From Desulfobacterales bacterium HSG2 (GTDB lineage Bacteria > Desulfobacterota > Desulfobacteria > Desulfobacterales > 4be13), in assembly GCA_030378035.1 (NCBI GenBank), contig JAUCGI010000003.1, positions 37,763 to 101,762 of the forward strand: a stretch of DNA of 64,000 nt. The letters run 5' to 3'. The position numbers and the translations under genes were made by a program. Within the stretch, counting starts at the first letter, position 1, and every line of letters starts with the position of its first letter. Shown here piece after piece: positions 18,797 to 27,438 of the stretch. The notes under the pieces were generated by a model. The model was not told the origin of the DNA. It made no database searches and worked only from the letters and a program-made list of their open reading frames with translations.

Positions 18797-18920
18797 CACT
18801 CTTACTCTTACTCTTACTCTTACTCTTACTCTTTATCTTTATCCTGTTCCTGCTTACAATTGGACAGGATTAGGAGAAAGAGTAAGAGAAAAATAAAGAG
18901 AAAGAGAAAGAGAAAGAGAC
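18797..18920. repeat. Tandem-repeat hairpin between rnfA and rnfB, unit CTCTTA / AAAGAG
   Basis: Five copies of CTCTTA plus CTTTATCTTTATCCTG form the left arm. CAGGATTAGGAG followed by AAAGAG repeats forms the right arm, with a short loop containing TGCTTACAATTGGA. It fills the gap between the rnfA stop and the rnfB start. Confidence 0.92.
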
Positions 18921-18925
18921 TTCGT

Positions 18926-19915
18926 CTAAAACAGCGACATTCCCGAAAACCCCATAAAGGCAAGGGCAAACAGCCCGGCCACAATAAACGCGATGGGAAG
19001 TCCCCTGTATGATTCGGGAATATTGGCAAACTCGAGCCGTTCACGCACACACGACATCAGGAAAAGCGCTATCAGAAACCCGAGTCCCGCCCCTGTCGCG
19101 AGCATGAGGCTTTCCCACAGGTTGTATTCGTTATCCGCAAGAATCAGGGGAACAGCGATAACAATACAGTTTGCGATCACCAATACCAGATAAACCCCGA
19201 AGGCTTTGAAAAGCGCGGGATTCACTTTTCTCAGGATAGTGTCAACCCCCTGCACCGTAAGAGAGACCAGACCGATGAATACAACGAGCTGCAAGTAATC
19301 CAGCCGGAAGGGTTTTAACACAAACTGATAGAAAAACCATGACATCAGAGACGCGGCAATAATGACAATGGTAAACGTGATTCCCATTCCCACGGCTGTT
19401 GATTTTTTTCTGGATGTGCCGAAAAACACACAAAGCCCCAGATACTTTGAAAACACAAAATTCTGAATGATCATGGCCCCCATCAGAATGGAGAAAAGGT
19501 GTCCGATGTACAGTTTTTTCACGGTAAGATACGCGGTCCCCTGAGACACCCCGCCAGAGATGATCTCCTTTAATACGACCTTGTGGCTGATCTCCTGGGA
19601 TATCGGTTCTTTCGCATGAATGGTCAGGGTCATTCTGTCAGGACTGAGAACCACGGATCTGATGTCGGACAGGATATCCGGATCCGGTTTCTCATACACG
19701 GAAAAATTGGCCATGTTTTCCGCCCATGCCTCGTCAACAGGCCCCGCAAAGGTGATCGCGATCTCATGACTGTCCTTAAACACCGCTTTTTTTACAAAAC
19801 GATGATCTGTCCTGCATCCGCAAAAAAGAAGCAGGCTTATGAAAAAGATGACAATCCGCAGGTAATGATTTACCTGTGCAGAACTGTGCGTTTTATGAAC
19901 AAATGCTCTTGTCAT
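18926..19915 (-). CDS. rnfA: Rnf complex subunit A with an N-terminal signal peptide and Ig-like domain
   Basis: 329 residues instead of the usual ~190. Residues ~1-35 form a signal/anchor helix ending in LLLFCGCR. Residues ~40-135 look like an SbsA/Big_5 Ig-like domain (TFAGPVDEAWAENMANFSVY...VVLSPDRMTLTIHA). Residues ~140-329 are a complete RnfA: LFSILMGAMIIQNFVFSKYLG, LVVFIGLVSLTVQGVD and the paired cysteine regions LGLC and VIANCIV. The start overlaps the rnfE stop (ATGA), which supports the long form as the translated product. RnfA is an integral membrane subunit of the Rnf pump, with a membrane 2Fe-2S or Fe site shared with RnfE. The extra domain should face the periplasm. Confidence 0.9.
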   Translation of the reverse strand: MTRAFVHKTHSSAQVNHYLRIVIFFISLLLFCGCRTDHRFVKKAVFKDSHEIAITFAGPVDEAWAENMANFSVYEKPDPDILSDIRSVVLSPDRMTLTIHAKEPISQEISHKVVLKEIISGGVSQGTAYLTVKKLYIGHLFSILMGAMIIQNFVFSKYLGLCVFFGTSRKKSTAVGMGITFTIVIIAASLMSWFFYQFVLKPFRLDYLQLVVFIGLVSLTVQGVDTILRKVNPALFKAFGVYLVLVIANCIVIAVPLILADNEYNLWESLMLATGAGLGFLIALFLMSCVRERLEFANIPESYRGLPIAFIVAGLFALAFMGFSGMSLF

Positions 19916-20541
19916 ACGATATTATTCTCCTTTCTTCTGCGGCTGTAGAGGGTCTCCACATAATTGAAGATGGCCATCATAAAACCGACTGTGAAAAATC
20001 CGGCAGCAGGCAGGACAAAAAAGAGAATCGGACGGAATCCCAGTATATCGTAACCAAGGAGTGTGCCCATGCCCAGAATCTCCCGGATCGCGCCCAGCAC
20101 CACCATTCCGAACATAAACCCGAACCCCATTCCCATGCCATCCCAGAAGGAAGGCCAAAGATCGTTCTTACAGGCAAAAACCTCCAGGCGCATGGTGATG
20201 ATCGCAAACGCGACAATGAGTCTGACAAATATTCCCATGGCCTTGTACGCAACAGGCATGTATGCCGCGAGCACAAGATCAATCACCGTGACCCAGGTGG
20301 CGATGGTCAGGGTATAGGTCGGAATCCGTATCCGGGGATGGATGTAATTTTTGATAAGTGAAATGGTACAACTGGAAAACACCTGCACAAAGAGCACCGC
20401 AATGCCCAGGAGAATGCCGTTCATCACGGTGGTGCTGATTCCCACAGCCGGGCACATGCTCAGGGCCAGACGGAATATGGGGTTTTCATTCAGAAGACCG
20501 TTAACAAATAATTGCCTATTGGTTTTTGTTGTTGCTGGCAT
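19912..20541 (-). CDS. rnfE: Rnf complex subunit E
   Basis: 209 residues, standard length, with about six membrane helices. Typical features are the NPIFRLALSMCPAVGIST start, VGISTTVMNGILLGI and LEVFACKNDLWPSFWDGMGMGFGF. It overlaps rnfA by four bases. The start codon is separated from rnfG by the long ACAAACTC hairpin array. RnfE forms the pseudosymmetric membrane pair with RnfA. Confidence 0.95.
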   Translation of the reverse strand: MPATTKTNRQLFVNGLLNENPIFRLALSMCPAVGISTTVMNGILLGIAVLFVQVFSSCTISLIKNYIHPRIRIPTYTLTIATWVTVIDLVLAAYMPVAYKAMGIFVRLIVAFAIITMRLEVFACKNDLWPSFWDGMGMGFGFMFGMVVLGAIREILGMGTLLGYDILGFRPILFFVLPAAGFFTVGFMMAIFNYVETLYSRRRKENNIV

Positions 20542-20560
20542 AAATCAATTCCCAAGTTTT

Positions 20561-20829
20561 GGGAGTTTGGGAGTTTGGGAGTTTAATGAGTTTGTGAGTT
20601 TGTGAGTTTGTGAGTTTGATGAGTTTGTGAGTTTATGAGTTGAGGAGTTTGTGAGTTTAGGGGCAGGTTATCTCTTAACTCATAAACTCATAAACTCACA
20701 AACTCACAAACTCACAAACTCACAAACTCACAAACTCACAAACTCACAAACTCACAAACTCACAAACTCACAAACTCATAAACTCCTCAACTCATCAAAC
20801 TCATCAAACTCCTCAAACTCACAAACTCA
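20561..20829. repeat. Tandem-repeat hairpin between rnfG and rnfE, unit GAGTTTGT / ACAAACTC
   Basis: The left arm is an array of GAGTTTGT/GAGTTTGG/GAGTTTAT octamers (20561-20660) and the right arm a nearly uninterrupted array of ACAAACTC (20682-20829). The centre is GGGGCAGGTTATCTC. The rnfG stop codon and its last codons are made of a repeat unit, so the array reaches into the gene. Confidence 0.95.
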
Positions 20830-21700
20830 CACGATCCAGTATCTTTATCCGATACACAAACTTCTTTACCATACGCTTCAGGCCGTTTGTCACACAACTG
20901 CTCGAAATCGTGGCTCCGGTAATCGCGTGTATATCTTCATCCTGATATTCTTTTCCTATCCTGGCCATATCTTTTTGGGAAACCTCTCTCTCCAGATATC
21001 GCCTGTATTCCTCGGGAAGCGGTTCTTTAATCACTTCCAAAAGCCTGAGCTTTTCAAAGCTCTTTCCCTTAAACTGATTTTTAAAATATTCCCTTTCGAT
21101 CTCACCGCCCAGCCCCGGATCTTCCTCATGGGACATAATCTCCAGGCCAAGCAGATTGAAATCAGAATCCAGAGCCGCCATGACATGGATAAATGTCTTA
21201 AACCCGGGAAATTTTCCAGGAAGCAGATATGCGATCCGCTGGTCATTCAACTTCGCTATGATCATTGTCTCCGCATACCTTGCATGTTCATGAGAACCCA
21301 GCACATTTGCTATGGCAGCGGCCCGATCCTGCTCCTCCATGGCCCTCTCGGACAAGAGATCAAGCCTGTGCCGGGTTATCAGTCTTCCTTCAAGGTCAAT
21401 GAGCAGCAATTCATAGCCTGAGCCGGTATCCTGCTCGGCCGGAACCACATATCCCAGGTATGTCTTATTTTTATCCTCAATAATATAGCGGTAAATATTA
21501 CAAAAGTCCAGTTCCTCGGTGGAAAATCCCGGTTTCCCCCGAATTTCCGATTCCAGCAGGCCGAGCATGGTTTGCTGCATATTCAGATGTTCATTATGCT
21601 TTTTTGCTTTTGCAGTGAGAATAAAGACTCCGCCCATCACAGTGCCCGCGACCAGACATGAAATGGTCAGGGCCACGGTAATTCTTATAATCTCTTTCAT
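20819..21700 (-). CDS. rnfG: Rnf complex subunit G, flavoprotein
   Basis: 293 residues from the ATG at 21700, which overlaps the rnfD stop (ATGA). An N-terminal membrane anchor (ITVALTISCLVAGTVMGGVF) is followed by the FMN_bind domain. The covalent FMN site is DIHAITGATISS, matching the S/T-G-A-T core; the aspartate that often stands three residues before S/T is displaced here (H in its place, D two residues earlier). GLEIMSHEEDPGLGG is the conserved RnfG signature. The last codons and stop lie in the tandem-repeat array. The periplasmic FMN should pass electrons on to RnfD. The ApbE flavin transferase gene is not in the window. Confidence 0.93.
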   Translation of the reverse strand: MKEIIRITVALTISCLVAGTVMGGVFILTAKAKKHNEHLNMQQTMLGLLESEIRGKPGFSTEELDFCNIYRYIIEDKNKTYLGYVVPAEQDTGSGYELLLIDLEGRLITRHRLDLLSERAMEEQDRAAAIANVLGSHEHARYAETMIIAKLNDQRIAYLLPGKFPGFKTFIHVMAALDSDFNLLGLEIMSHEEDPGLGGEIEREYFKNQFKGKSFEKLRLLEVIKEPLPEEYRRYLEREVSQKDMARIGKEYQDEDIHAITGATISSSCVTNGLKRMVKKFVYRIKILDRVSL

Positions 21701-22710
21701 ATTTTCGCGCCTTCGGAGAAACGTACGGGTCTGAACCATTGGTCCAGAGCCGGGGTTAATGAATTCATCACCAGGATGGCATAGCAGATCCCTTCGGGAT
21801 ATCCCCCTTTCAGGCGGATCAGAACAGTCAGCGCGCCGATCCCCATGCCGAATACGAGTTTGCCGGTCTTCTGGATGGGCGAAGTGACATAATCGGTGGC
21901 CATAAAAAAGGCTCCGAGTATCACGCCCCCGGAAAGCACTGCCACCAGGGGATTTCCTGTGAACAGGGTTTCGCCTCCGAAAATCCAGGTTAAAAATCCG
22001 ACAGACAGGATCAGGGATACCGGAATATGCCAGGTAATATATTTTTTCCAGATCAGAAAAATCCCGCCAATAAGAAGGAGCAAGGCTGATGTCTCGCCGA
22101 TGCACCCGGGCCTTAATCCGATAAAAAAATCTGTATAAACGGTTGTCACTGATCCGAACTTTTCAGTAAAGGCCGACATGCCGTAATGTTTTAAAACATA
22201 CAGCGGCGTGGCCGCGGAAATGGCGTCAACACCGGTTCCCGCATACTTGAAAACCGAGCCATCCCTTATGGGTTCCAGCCAGGCCGTGGTCATTGCCACC
22301 GGATATGTGGCAACCAGAAAGGCCCTGCCGATCAGAGCCGGGTTGAAAATATTAAAGCCCAGCCCTCCCATAAGCACCTTTGTGACAAAGATAGCCATGA
22401 TTGCAGCCGGAATGGGCATCCAGAAGGGAACGCCCGGGGGAATCACATAAGCCAGAAGCAGGCCTGTGATCACCGCGCTGCCATCGTTCACAGTAACAGG
22501 CCGCCTTAGAAGCGTCTCAGACACTGCCTCGACTGCGATACAACTACCCACACTCACCAAGGTAATATACAGAGTCTGAAACCCGAACACAAACACGGAC
22601 AACACAAGAGGCGGTATCAGACAGGCCACAACCGTCCACATGATCTTTGCCACTGTAATATTCTGCTTCACATGCGGTGAAACTGATACAAATAAATCTG
22701 ATCTAATCAT
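21697..22710 (-). CDS. rnfD: Rnf complex subunit D
   Basis: 337 residues starting MIRSDLFVSVSPHVKQN, with about nine membrane helices and the covalent-FMN region NDGSAVITGLLLAYVIPPG followed later by GATPLYVLKHYG-like SAATPLYV. The reading frame stays open upstream through the repeat array, giving a low-complexity Arg/Lys/Ser extension. The ATG at 22710 is preferred because homology begins there and AAGAGAAAG, from the repeat itself, serves as the purine-rich ribosome site. The stop overlaps rnfG. RnfD is the large membrane flavoprotein of the pump. Confidence 0.94.
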   Translation of the reverse strand: MIRSDLFVSVSPHVKQNITVAKIMWTVVACLIPPLVLSVFVFGFQTLYITLVSVGSCIAVEAVSETLLRRPVTVNDGSAVITGLLLAYVIPPGVPFWMPIPAAIMAIFVTKVLMGGLGFNIFNPALIGRAFLVATYPVAMTTAWLEPIRDGSVFKYAGTGVDAISAATPLYVLKHYGMSAFTEKFGSVTTVYTDFFIGLRPGCIGETSALLLLIGGIFLIWKKYITWHIPVSLILSVGFLTWIFGGETLFTGNPLVAVLSGGVILGAFFMATDYVTSPIQKTGKLVFGMGIGALTVLIRLKGGYPEGICYAILVMNSLTPALDQWFRPVRFSEGAKI

Positions 22711-22904
22711 CTTTCTCTTTCTCTTTCTCTTTCTCTTTCTCCTGCTCTTTCTCTTTCTCCTGCTCTTTCTCTTTCTCTTTCTCTTTCTCTTGCTCTTGCT
22801 CCTGCTCCTGCTCTTTCTCCTAAGCCGGAGATAAAGATTAAGAGCAAGAGCAAGAGCAAGAGCAAGATTAAGAGCAAGATTAAGAGCAAGAGCAAGAGAA
22901 GAGA
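22711..22904. repeat. Tandem-repeat hairpin between rnfC and rnfD, unit CTTTCT/CTTGCTC and complement
   Basis: The left arm is CTCTTT/CTCTTTCTCCTG arrays, the centre near TCCTAAGCCGGAGATA, and the right arm AAGAGC/AAGATT arrays. Immediately beyond, at 22908-22923, the sequence TTTTTTGTCCTGTACTCA is one end of the family B miniature element. The rnfD ribosome site is inside the left arm. Confidence 0.93.
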
Positions 22905-22937
22905 GATTTTTTGTCCTGTACTCACCTAACCTGCCAC

Positions 22938-24380
22938 TCAATGCCTCTTTCTTTTTTTCCTGGCCTCATCGATCTGTATCCTGGCCAGTCTTATAAACTG
23001 AACCAAAGGCCGTTTTGCAGGGCATACATACGCGCAGCTCCCGCACTCAAAACAATCGTCCATCAGGCCGAAGTCCTCGGTTTCGGCCCCCCGGCCCGCC
23101 TCAACCCATATACCGATATTATTCGGTTCAAGGCCCATGGGGCAGGCATCTAAGCAAAACCCGCAACGGATACAGGGGCCATACGCCTGCGTATCAATCT
23201 CATTTTGTGTCAGAAAAAGCACTCCCGAGGTGGTCTTGGTGATGGGAATGTTCAAGCTTGACACGGCATATCCCATCATGGGCCCTCCCATCACCACTTT
23301 GGCAAGATCAGGAGTTGTTCCGCCCAGATATGACACAATATCAGAAAGATGCGTTCCGATGGGAACAAGCAGATTGGCCGGCCGGGCAATTCCTCTGCCG
23401 GAGACGGTAATGACTCTCTCATAAAAGGGCTTGCCCAGGACCACGGCATCATAAACGGTCTTTGTTGTATAGACATTCTGCACAATAATGCCAATGGATG
23501 AAGACCGTTTGCCCGAGGGCCTCACCCTGCCTGTGATGCTCTGCATGATCTGATCTGCCGATCCCTGGGGATATTTGACTTCAAGGGGGCATACACGGAT
23601 CCTGAACCCGTTCTTCGCGGGATCCTGCGAAATGGTCTCCTGCAATCGCTCAATCGCGTCCGGCTTGTTGTTCTCTATACCGACAGAGCAGTCCCTGATC
23701 CCGAGAATCTTCAGAAGGATCTTTGCCCCTTCGATCACCTCATGGGCATTTTCCACCATGATCCGATGGTCGCAGGTGAGATAAGGCTCACACTCCGAGC
23801 CGTTTAAAATCAGGGTATCCAACTCAGCATCCGGTTTCACCTCCAGTTTGATATCCGAAGGAAACCCCGCGCCCCCCAGTCCCACGATTCCGGCGTTCCG
23901 TATCCGGTCAAGGAGTTCCTGCCTGGAGAACCGGTGCCATTCGGTCGAAGCATAAGTCCGCGGTTCCCCTTCCGGATCTCCGGAAATGATAATGGCAGTC
24001 GATTTTCCGGACATGGGATGAAGCACATCCGTGACACCTTGCACAGTACCGCTCAGGCTTGCATGAAGATTGGCCCCGAGCTGTTCTCCCACAGTTCCGA
24101 TCATATCCCCCGCCTTAACCCTGTCCTTTCTGTCCACCAGGATTTGATAAATACGACCCGGGTGACGATGCAGCAAAAGGGCCTGGGGCGGGGGGGGATC
24201 ATACCTTTTTTTCACTGAAACCTGACACGGAGCCCCGACATGCTGCTTTAAAAAAAGAGAGACCCCCGAAGGAGCGGGCATGGTTTCCACGGGCAGACCG
24301 GCCGTGAATTCTTTGAGTTCTCCGGGGTGGACCCCGCCTTTCGGAAAAGTGGCCAATGTTTTAAGCGCCATAGCTTTCAT
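22938..24380 (-). CDS. rnfC: Rnf complex subunit C, NADH/ferredoxin-side subunit
   Basis: 480 residues. The N-terminus (FPKGGVHPGELKEFT) and SLSGTVQGV region are typical, as are the NADH/FMN-binding VGLGGAGFPSDIKL and LILNGSECEPYLTCDHR, and two 4Fe-4S motifs near the C-terminus (CIRCGFCLDACP, CFECGSCAYVCP). Compared with typical RnfC there are about 25 extra residues, including PPPP encoded by a run of eight Cs, between GAPC and KDRVKAGDMIG; this may be natural or a locally scrambled stretch. It starts 9 bases after the ferredoxin-subunit gene of Mo-oxidoreductase copy 2, so the pump and the molybdoenzyme appear to be co-transcribed. Confidence 0.94.
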   Translation of the reverse strand: MKAMALKTLATFPKGGVHPGELKEFTAGLPVETMPAPSGVSLFLKQHVGAPCQVSVKKRYDPPPPQALLLHRHPGRIYQILVDRKDRVKAGDMIGTVGEQLGANLHASLSGTVQGVTDVLHPMSGKSTAIIISGDPEGEPRTYASTEWHRFSRQELLDRIRNAGIVGLGGAGFPSDIKLEVKPDAELDTLILNGSECEPYLTCDHRIMVENAHEVIEGAKILLKILGIRDCSVGIENNKPDAIERLQETISQDPAKNGFRIRVCPLEVKYPQGSADQIMQSITGRVRPSGKRSSSIGIIVQNVYTTKTVYDAVVLGKPFYERVITVSGRGIARPANLLVPIGTHLSDIVSYLGGTTPDLAKVVMGGPMMGYAVSSLNIPITKTTSGVLFLTQNEIDTQAYGPCIRCGFCLDACPMGLEPNNIGIWVEAGRGAETEDFGLMDDCFECGSCAYVCPAKRPLVQFIRLARIQIDEARKKRKRH

Positions 24381-24389
24381 ATTCTTCTC

Positions 24390-24902
24390 TTATTTCCTGG
24401 GTTTCCTTTTTAACAGTCTGAGAGCATACTCCTCTCTTGATTTGTGAGACAACTGGGTCGGTTCCCCGAATTGCAACGCATTTGTGGGACACACGGCAAC
24501 GCAGGCAGGCTCCATGCCCTGATCAATTCTGTCCATGCAGAGATCACATTTCATCGCCTTTCCCGCGTCAGGATCCCACTGGGGGATATGCCAGGGGCAG
24601 GCCAGAATACAGGCTTTGCATCCCACGCATAATTCCCGCAAAATATAGACCAGGCCGTCCTCATTCCGTTTACGGATGGCATCCACGGGGCATGCGTTCA
24701 TACACCAGGCATCTTCACAGTGAAAACATGGAACAAACAGGGATGACATATCGGGTTGTCCGTTAACCATTTCAGGTCCCAGAATCACGATTTTACCGAG
24801 TGTCGCGCCGGCCGGAACATCGTTCTTCGTCTTACATGCGACTTCACATGAATGGCAAGCCACGCATTTTCTCGGTTCCGTATAAATCAGATAATCTCCC
24901 AT
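24390..24902 (-). CDS. Four-cluster ferredoxin subunit of molybdopterin oxidoreductase (copy 2), upstream of rnfC
   Basis: 170 residues from the ATG at 24902, which has a GGAGAGAG ribosome site; an upstream TTG overlapping the previous stop is less likely. The four cysteine groups are CVACHSCEVAC, CFHCEDAWCMNACP, CVGCKACILACP and CDLCMDRIDQGMEPACVAVCP. It is paralogous to 14492-15007. The tight 9-base gap to rnfC suggests that this subunit may deliver electrons to or from RnfC/RnfB directly or through ferredoxin. It has no signal sequence and is probably cytoplasmic. Confidence 0.92.
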   Translation of the reverse strand: MGDYLIYTEPRKCVACHSCEVACKTKNDVPAGATLGKIVILGPEMVNGQPDMSSLFVPCFHCEDAWCMNACPVDAIRKRNEDGLVYILRELCVGCKACILACPWHIPQWDPDAGKAMKCDLCMDRIDQGMEPACVAVCPTNALQFGEPTQLSHKSREEYALRLLKRKPRK

Positions 24903-24919
24903 TCTCTCTCCTTCCGAAA

Positions 24920-27004
24920 TCAAACCTTTTTCACTCTTACGAGTGTGTGATCAAAGGCCGGGCTTCCCCCGACCTTATCCATAATCGGGTCCTGAATCAT
25001 CGCGTCGGCCACCCCTCGCTGATAACTCCTCCGGGATTCGGGTTCCTTGTGTCCGAACCCGTGAAGCATGAAAACCGCTTCCGGATGAATCATGTTTGTC
25101 ACAAAGGCCCTGATCTCTCCCTTACCCGAGTCCGACTCGATTTCCACCAATTTCCCGTCCCTTATCCCCAGAGCCTCTGCCCGTTTTTCATTGATCCAGA
25201 GCGTATTTTCAGGCACAAGCTCATTCAGATACGGATTGTTCTGGGTCATCACATTGGTGTGGGCAGAACACCGGCCCACCATAAGCCTGAAACGATCCTC
25301 GGGGGTTTCCAGTTTTTCATAAGGCGGAAACGATGGAAAACCGTTATCTTCCAGCAGACTGGAAACAAACTCGATCCTGCCCGAAGGTGTCTTGAACTTT
25401 ATTCCGTCGTTCCTGTCCCACAAGATCGCTTTGTCACTGAGTGAGACAAATCCTTTTTGCTCAAAATCCTCTATGCGGATTCCCATATCGGCCAACTGGT
25501 AATTCCAGATATCTTCAATGGTCTCATACGGAAAATATTCTCCGACGCCCAGACGTTCTGCCAGTTGCTTTAATATCCACCACATCGGTTTCGTGTCAAA
25601 CCGGGGTCTGATACACGATATCCTCCGGTTCACGGCAGGTTTCAGGCCCGCGCCCATTTGCAGGGGGTCTGATCGCTCCAGGAAAAGGGATTCCGGCAGA
25701 ATCACATCCGCGAGGGAGGTGGTCCCCCCGAAGTTGATATCGCAGGAGACTATCAGCTCCAGTTTTTCCAAGGCTCTGAGACTTTGCTGAAGATCAAAAT
25801 TTGAATACAGAGGATCAAAACGAAAGGCAAAAAGCACCTTGATGGGATAAGGATCCTCATTCAACACAGCGCTGGGAAACATGGACCCCACACCGTGAGC
25901 CGTATCCGCAATGGGGAATTCATCCTGCCCGCACCCGTCAAATCTCCGGATATCCTCCATTGCAGGGAACTGCTGTTCGGAAAATTTCCTGATCCCTGCT
26001 TTTAAGCCCGCATCTTTGGGCCCTTTTTTGATAATGATCCCGCCCGGGGCCTCGATGCTGCCCATGAGCGCGTTCAGAATCATGATGGAGCGTCTGAAAT
26101 ATATTTCCGTGGGATGATGGGATCCCCTGTAACCATAGTGAAAGATCACGGCCGGTTTTGCCTGGCTCGCTTCCTTGGCAAGCCGGATAATATCCTTGGC
26201 AGGGATACCGGTTTCCGCTTCTGCCCATTCCGGAGTGCAGGGATCAACAAACTCACTGAGTTTGTCAAACCCCTCAACCCAGCGGTCCACATATTTCATA
26301 TCATAAAGGTATTCTTTGATGAGAACATGCATCAGCGCGTAGTTCAGAGCTATGTCCGTACCGGGCCGGATCATCATATAATGGTCCGCTTTTGCTGCCG
26401 TGATGCTGACCCTGGGATCAATATAGGTCAGTTTTGTCCCTTTGGCCATGGCATCAAGGAGAGCGTTCATTGCTTTGACTTCTATGCTCTCAAAAACATT
26501 CCGGCCATAGAGAATAACATGTCGGGCATTGGCCCAGTCCGCGCTGATCTGCCCGTCGGTATATCCGATCAGGGATCGGCATGCGGTGTTGACTGATCCC
26601 TTGCAGATGGTGTCATGGGAAAAATAGTTCGGGGATCCGATGGCCTTGAGAAATGTCTTGGAGATATCTGTCACCAAGTTTACTCTTTCACAATAGACCG
26701 CGCTTTTACCGCCGTATTCGGCAAATATTTCCTTGCATCGGCCTGCTGTGTAATCAAGAGCCTCATCCCAACTCACTTTTTTCCACTGACCCGCTCCCCG
26801 TGGCCCGGTTCGGATCATGGGTGCGCTGACCCTTTGCGGGTCACTGATCCATCCGACTGCGGCCGCGCCTTTGGGACATACCCCTTTCATGGCAGGGACG
26901 TGCGGATTCCCTTCGATGCTGACAATTTTGTCATCTTCAACAACCACTGCTATGGGACATCGCACCGAACACATGAAACATAAAGTGTACATCTTTTTTT
27001 TCAT
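24920..27004 (-). CDS. Molybdopterin (bis-MGD) oxidoreductase catalytic subunit, PhsA/PsrA-like (copy 2), first gene of the Rnf supercluster
   Basis: 694 residues, the same length as the paralogue at 15030-17114. The N-terminal cluster motif is CFMCSVRC...CPKG and the likely metal ligand is in HDTICKGSVNTACR. No Tat signal is present, so it is predicted to be cytoplasmic. The ribosome site GGAGAAATTTC and leader are shared with copy 1. As the most upstream gene, with only short gaps or overlaps except for three repeat hairpins down to rnfB, it probably shares a promoter with rnf. Redox coupling of its substrate to ferredoxin/NADH through Rnf is an inference; the substrate is unknown. Confidence 0.9.
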   Translation of the reverse strand: MKKKMYTLCFMCSVRCPIAVVVEDDKIVSIEGNPHVPAMKGVCPKGAAAVGWISDPQRVSAPMIRTGPRGAGQWKKVSWDEALDYTAGRCKEIFAEYGGKSAVYCERVNLVTDISKTFLKAIGSPNYFSHDTICKGSVNTACRSLIGYTDGQISADWANARHVILYGRNVFESIEVKAMNALLDAMAKGTKLTYIDPRVSITAAKADHYMMIRPGTDIALNYALMHVLIKEYLYDMKYVDRWVEGFDKLSEFVDPCTPEWAEAETGIPAKDIIRLAKEASQAKPAVIFHYGYRGSHHPTEIYFRRSIMILNALMGSIEAPGGIIIKKGPKDAGLKAGIRKFSEQQFPAMEDIRRFDGCGQDEFPIADTAHGVGSMFPSAVLNEDPYPIKVLFAFRFDPLYSNFDLQQSLRALEKLELIVSCDINFGGTTSLADVILPESLFLERSDPLQMGAGLKPAVNRRISCIRPRFDTKPMWWILKQLAERLGVGEYFPYETIEDIWNYQLADMGIRIEDFEQKGFVSLSDKAILWDRNDGIKFKTPSGRIEFVSSLLEDNGFPSFPPYEKLETPEDRFRLMVGRCSAHTNVMTQNNPYLNELVPENTLWINEKRAEALGIRDGKLVEIESDSGKGEIRAFVTNMIHPEAVFMLHGFGHKEPESRRSYQRGVADAMIQDPIMDKVGGSPAFDHTLVRVKKV

Positions 27005-27058
27005 GAAATTTCTCCGTTTTTACTGTAAAAATATACTTCCAAAAACCAAGTTTCTGAT

Positions 27059-27206
27059 CTGATTATAACGGATTCAGAGGAGGCAGATGATAAAACGGTT
27101 TAAACCGTTTTGTGCCAGAACCGTCCCGGTCTGCCGGAGTATGACGGTTTTGCAAATCGCTCCGGTCCGCCGTCGTCCGGGGCATTCCTAAATTTGTTAT
27201 AATCAG
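27059..27206. mobile_element. Miniature element, family C (CTGATTATAAC ends)
   Basis: The ends are CTGATTATAACGGATT and, inverted, TTTGTTATAATCAG. The same ends bound the better-preserved element at 50231-50476. No target duplication is visible, so this copy is decayed. It contains the 20-bp palindrome at 27092-27111. Confidence 0.7.
27092..27111. promoter_or_regulatory. Perfect 20-bp palindrome upstream of the Mo-oxidoreductase/rnf unit
   Basis: AAAACGGTTTAAACCGTTTT is a perfect dyad 88 bases upstream of the first start codon of the supercluster. It could be an operator, or simply the structured interior of the surrounding family C element. Confidence 0.4.
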
Positions 27207-27438
27207 GCGTTTTTTTTACTCATCGGAATTTCCTCCTTAAAGCTGAATTATGATCCGCTTTTACACCGGATTTTACGGATTGTCAATATAAAAAAGGGCC
27301 TCCCCCTGAATTCTGTTATGCTTTCCATCCCAAGACCGCCTAAGCATCCCCTCATCCACATCTCAGATAATTTAATCTGTGTCCCACACAAAGCGTGGGA
27401 ACGAGCGGAAAATTGTGTCTGCTCAACTGTTATTCTGA

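Larger units (their letters stand above)
27005..27438. other. Intergenic region upstream of the Mo-oxidoreductase/rnf unit
   Basis: About 430 bases without a gene. It holds the conserved leader of the Mo-oxidoreductase (27005-27045), where the rnf unit promoter is expected, a family C miniature element (27059-27206), and an AT-rich tail. No clear -35/-10 pair could be assigned. Confidence 0.6.

Noticed and set aside
20682..20829. Possible CRISPR array (regular 8-bp repeat)
   Set aside because: The repeats are directly adjacent with no spacers, and the left arm is the complement; no cas genes are present.
20819..22105. 428-codon frame for rnfG with a start inside rnfD
   Set aside because: The first 135 codons lie opposite in frame to rnfD coding and have no RnfG homology; the ATG at 21700 overlaps the rnfD stop.
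22711..22941. 77-residue Arg/Lys/Ser-rich N-terminal extension of RnfD
   Set aside because: It is a translation of the tandem-repeat array; RnfD homology starts at MIRSDLF and no ribosome site precedes the upstream ATG.
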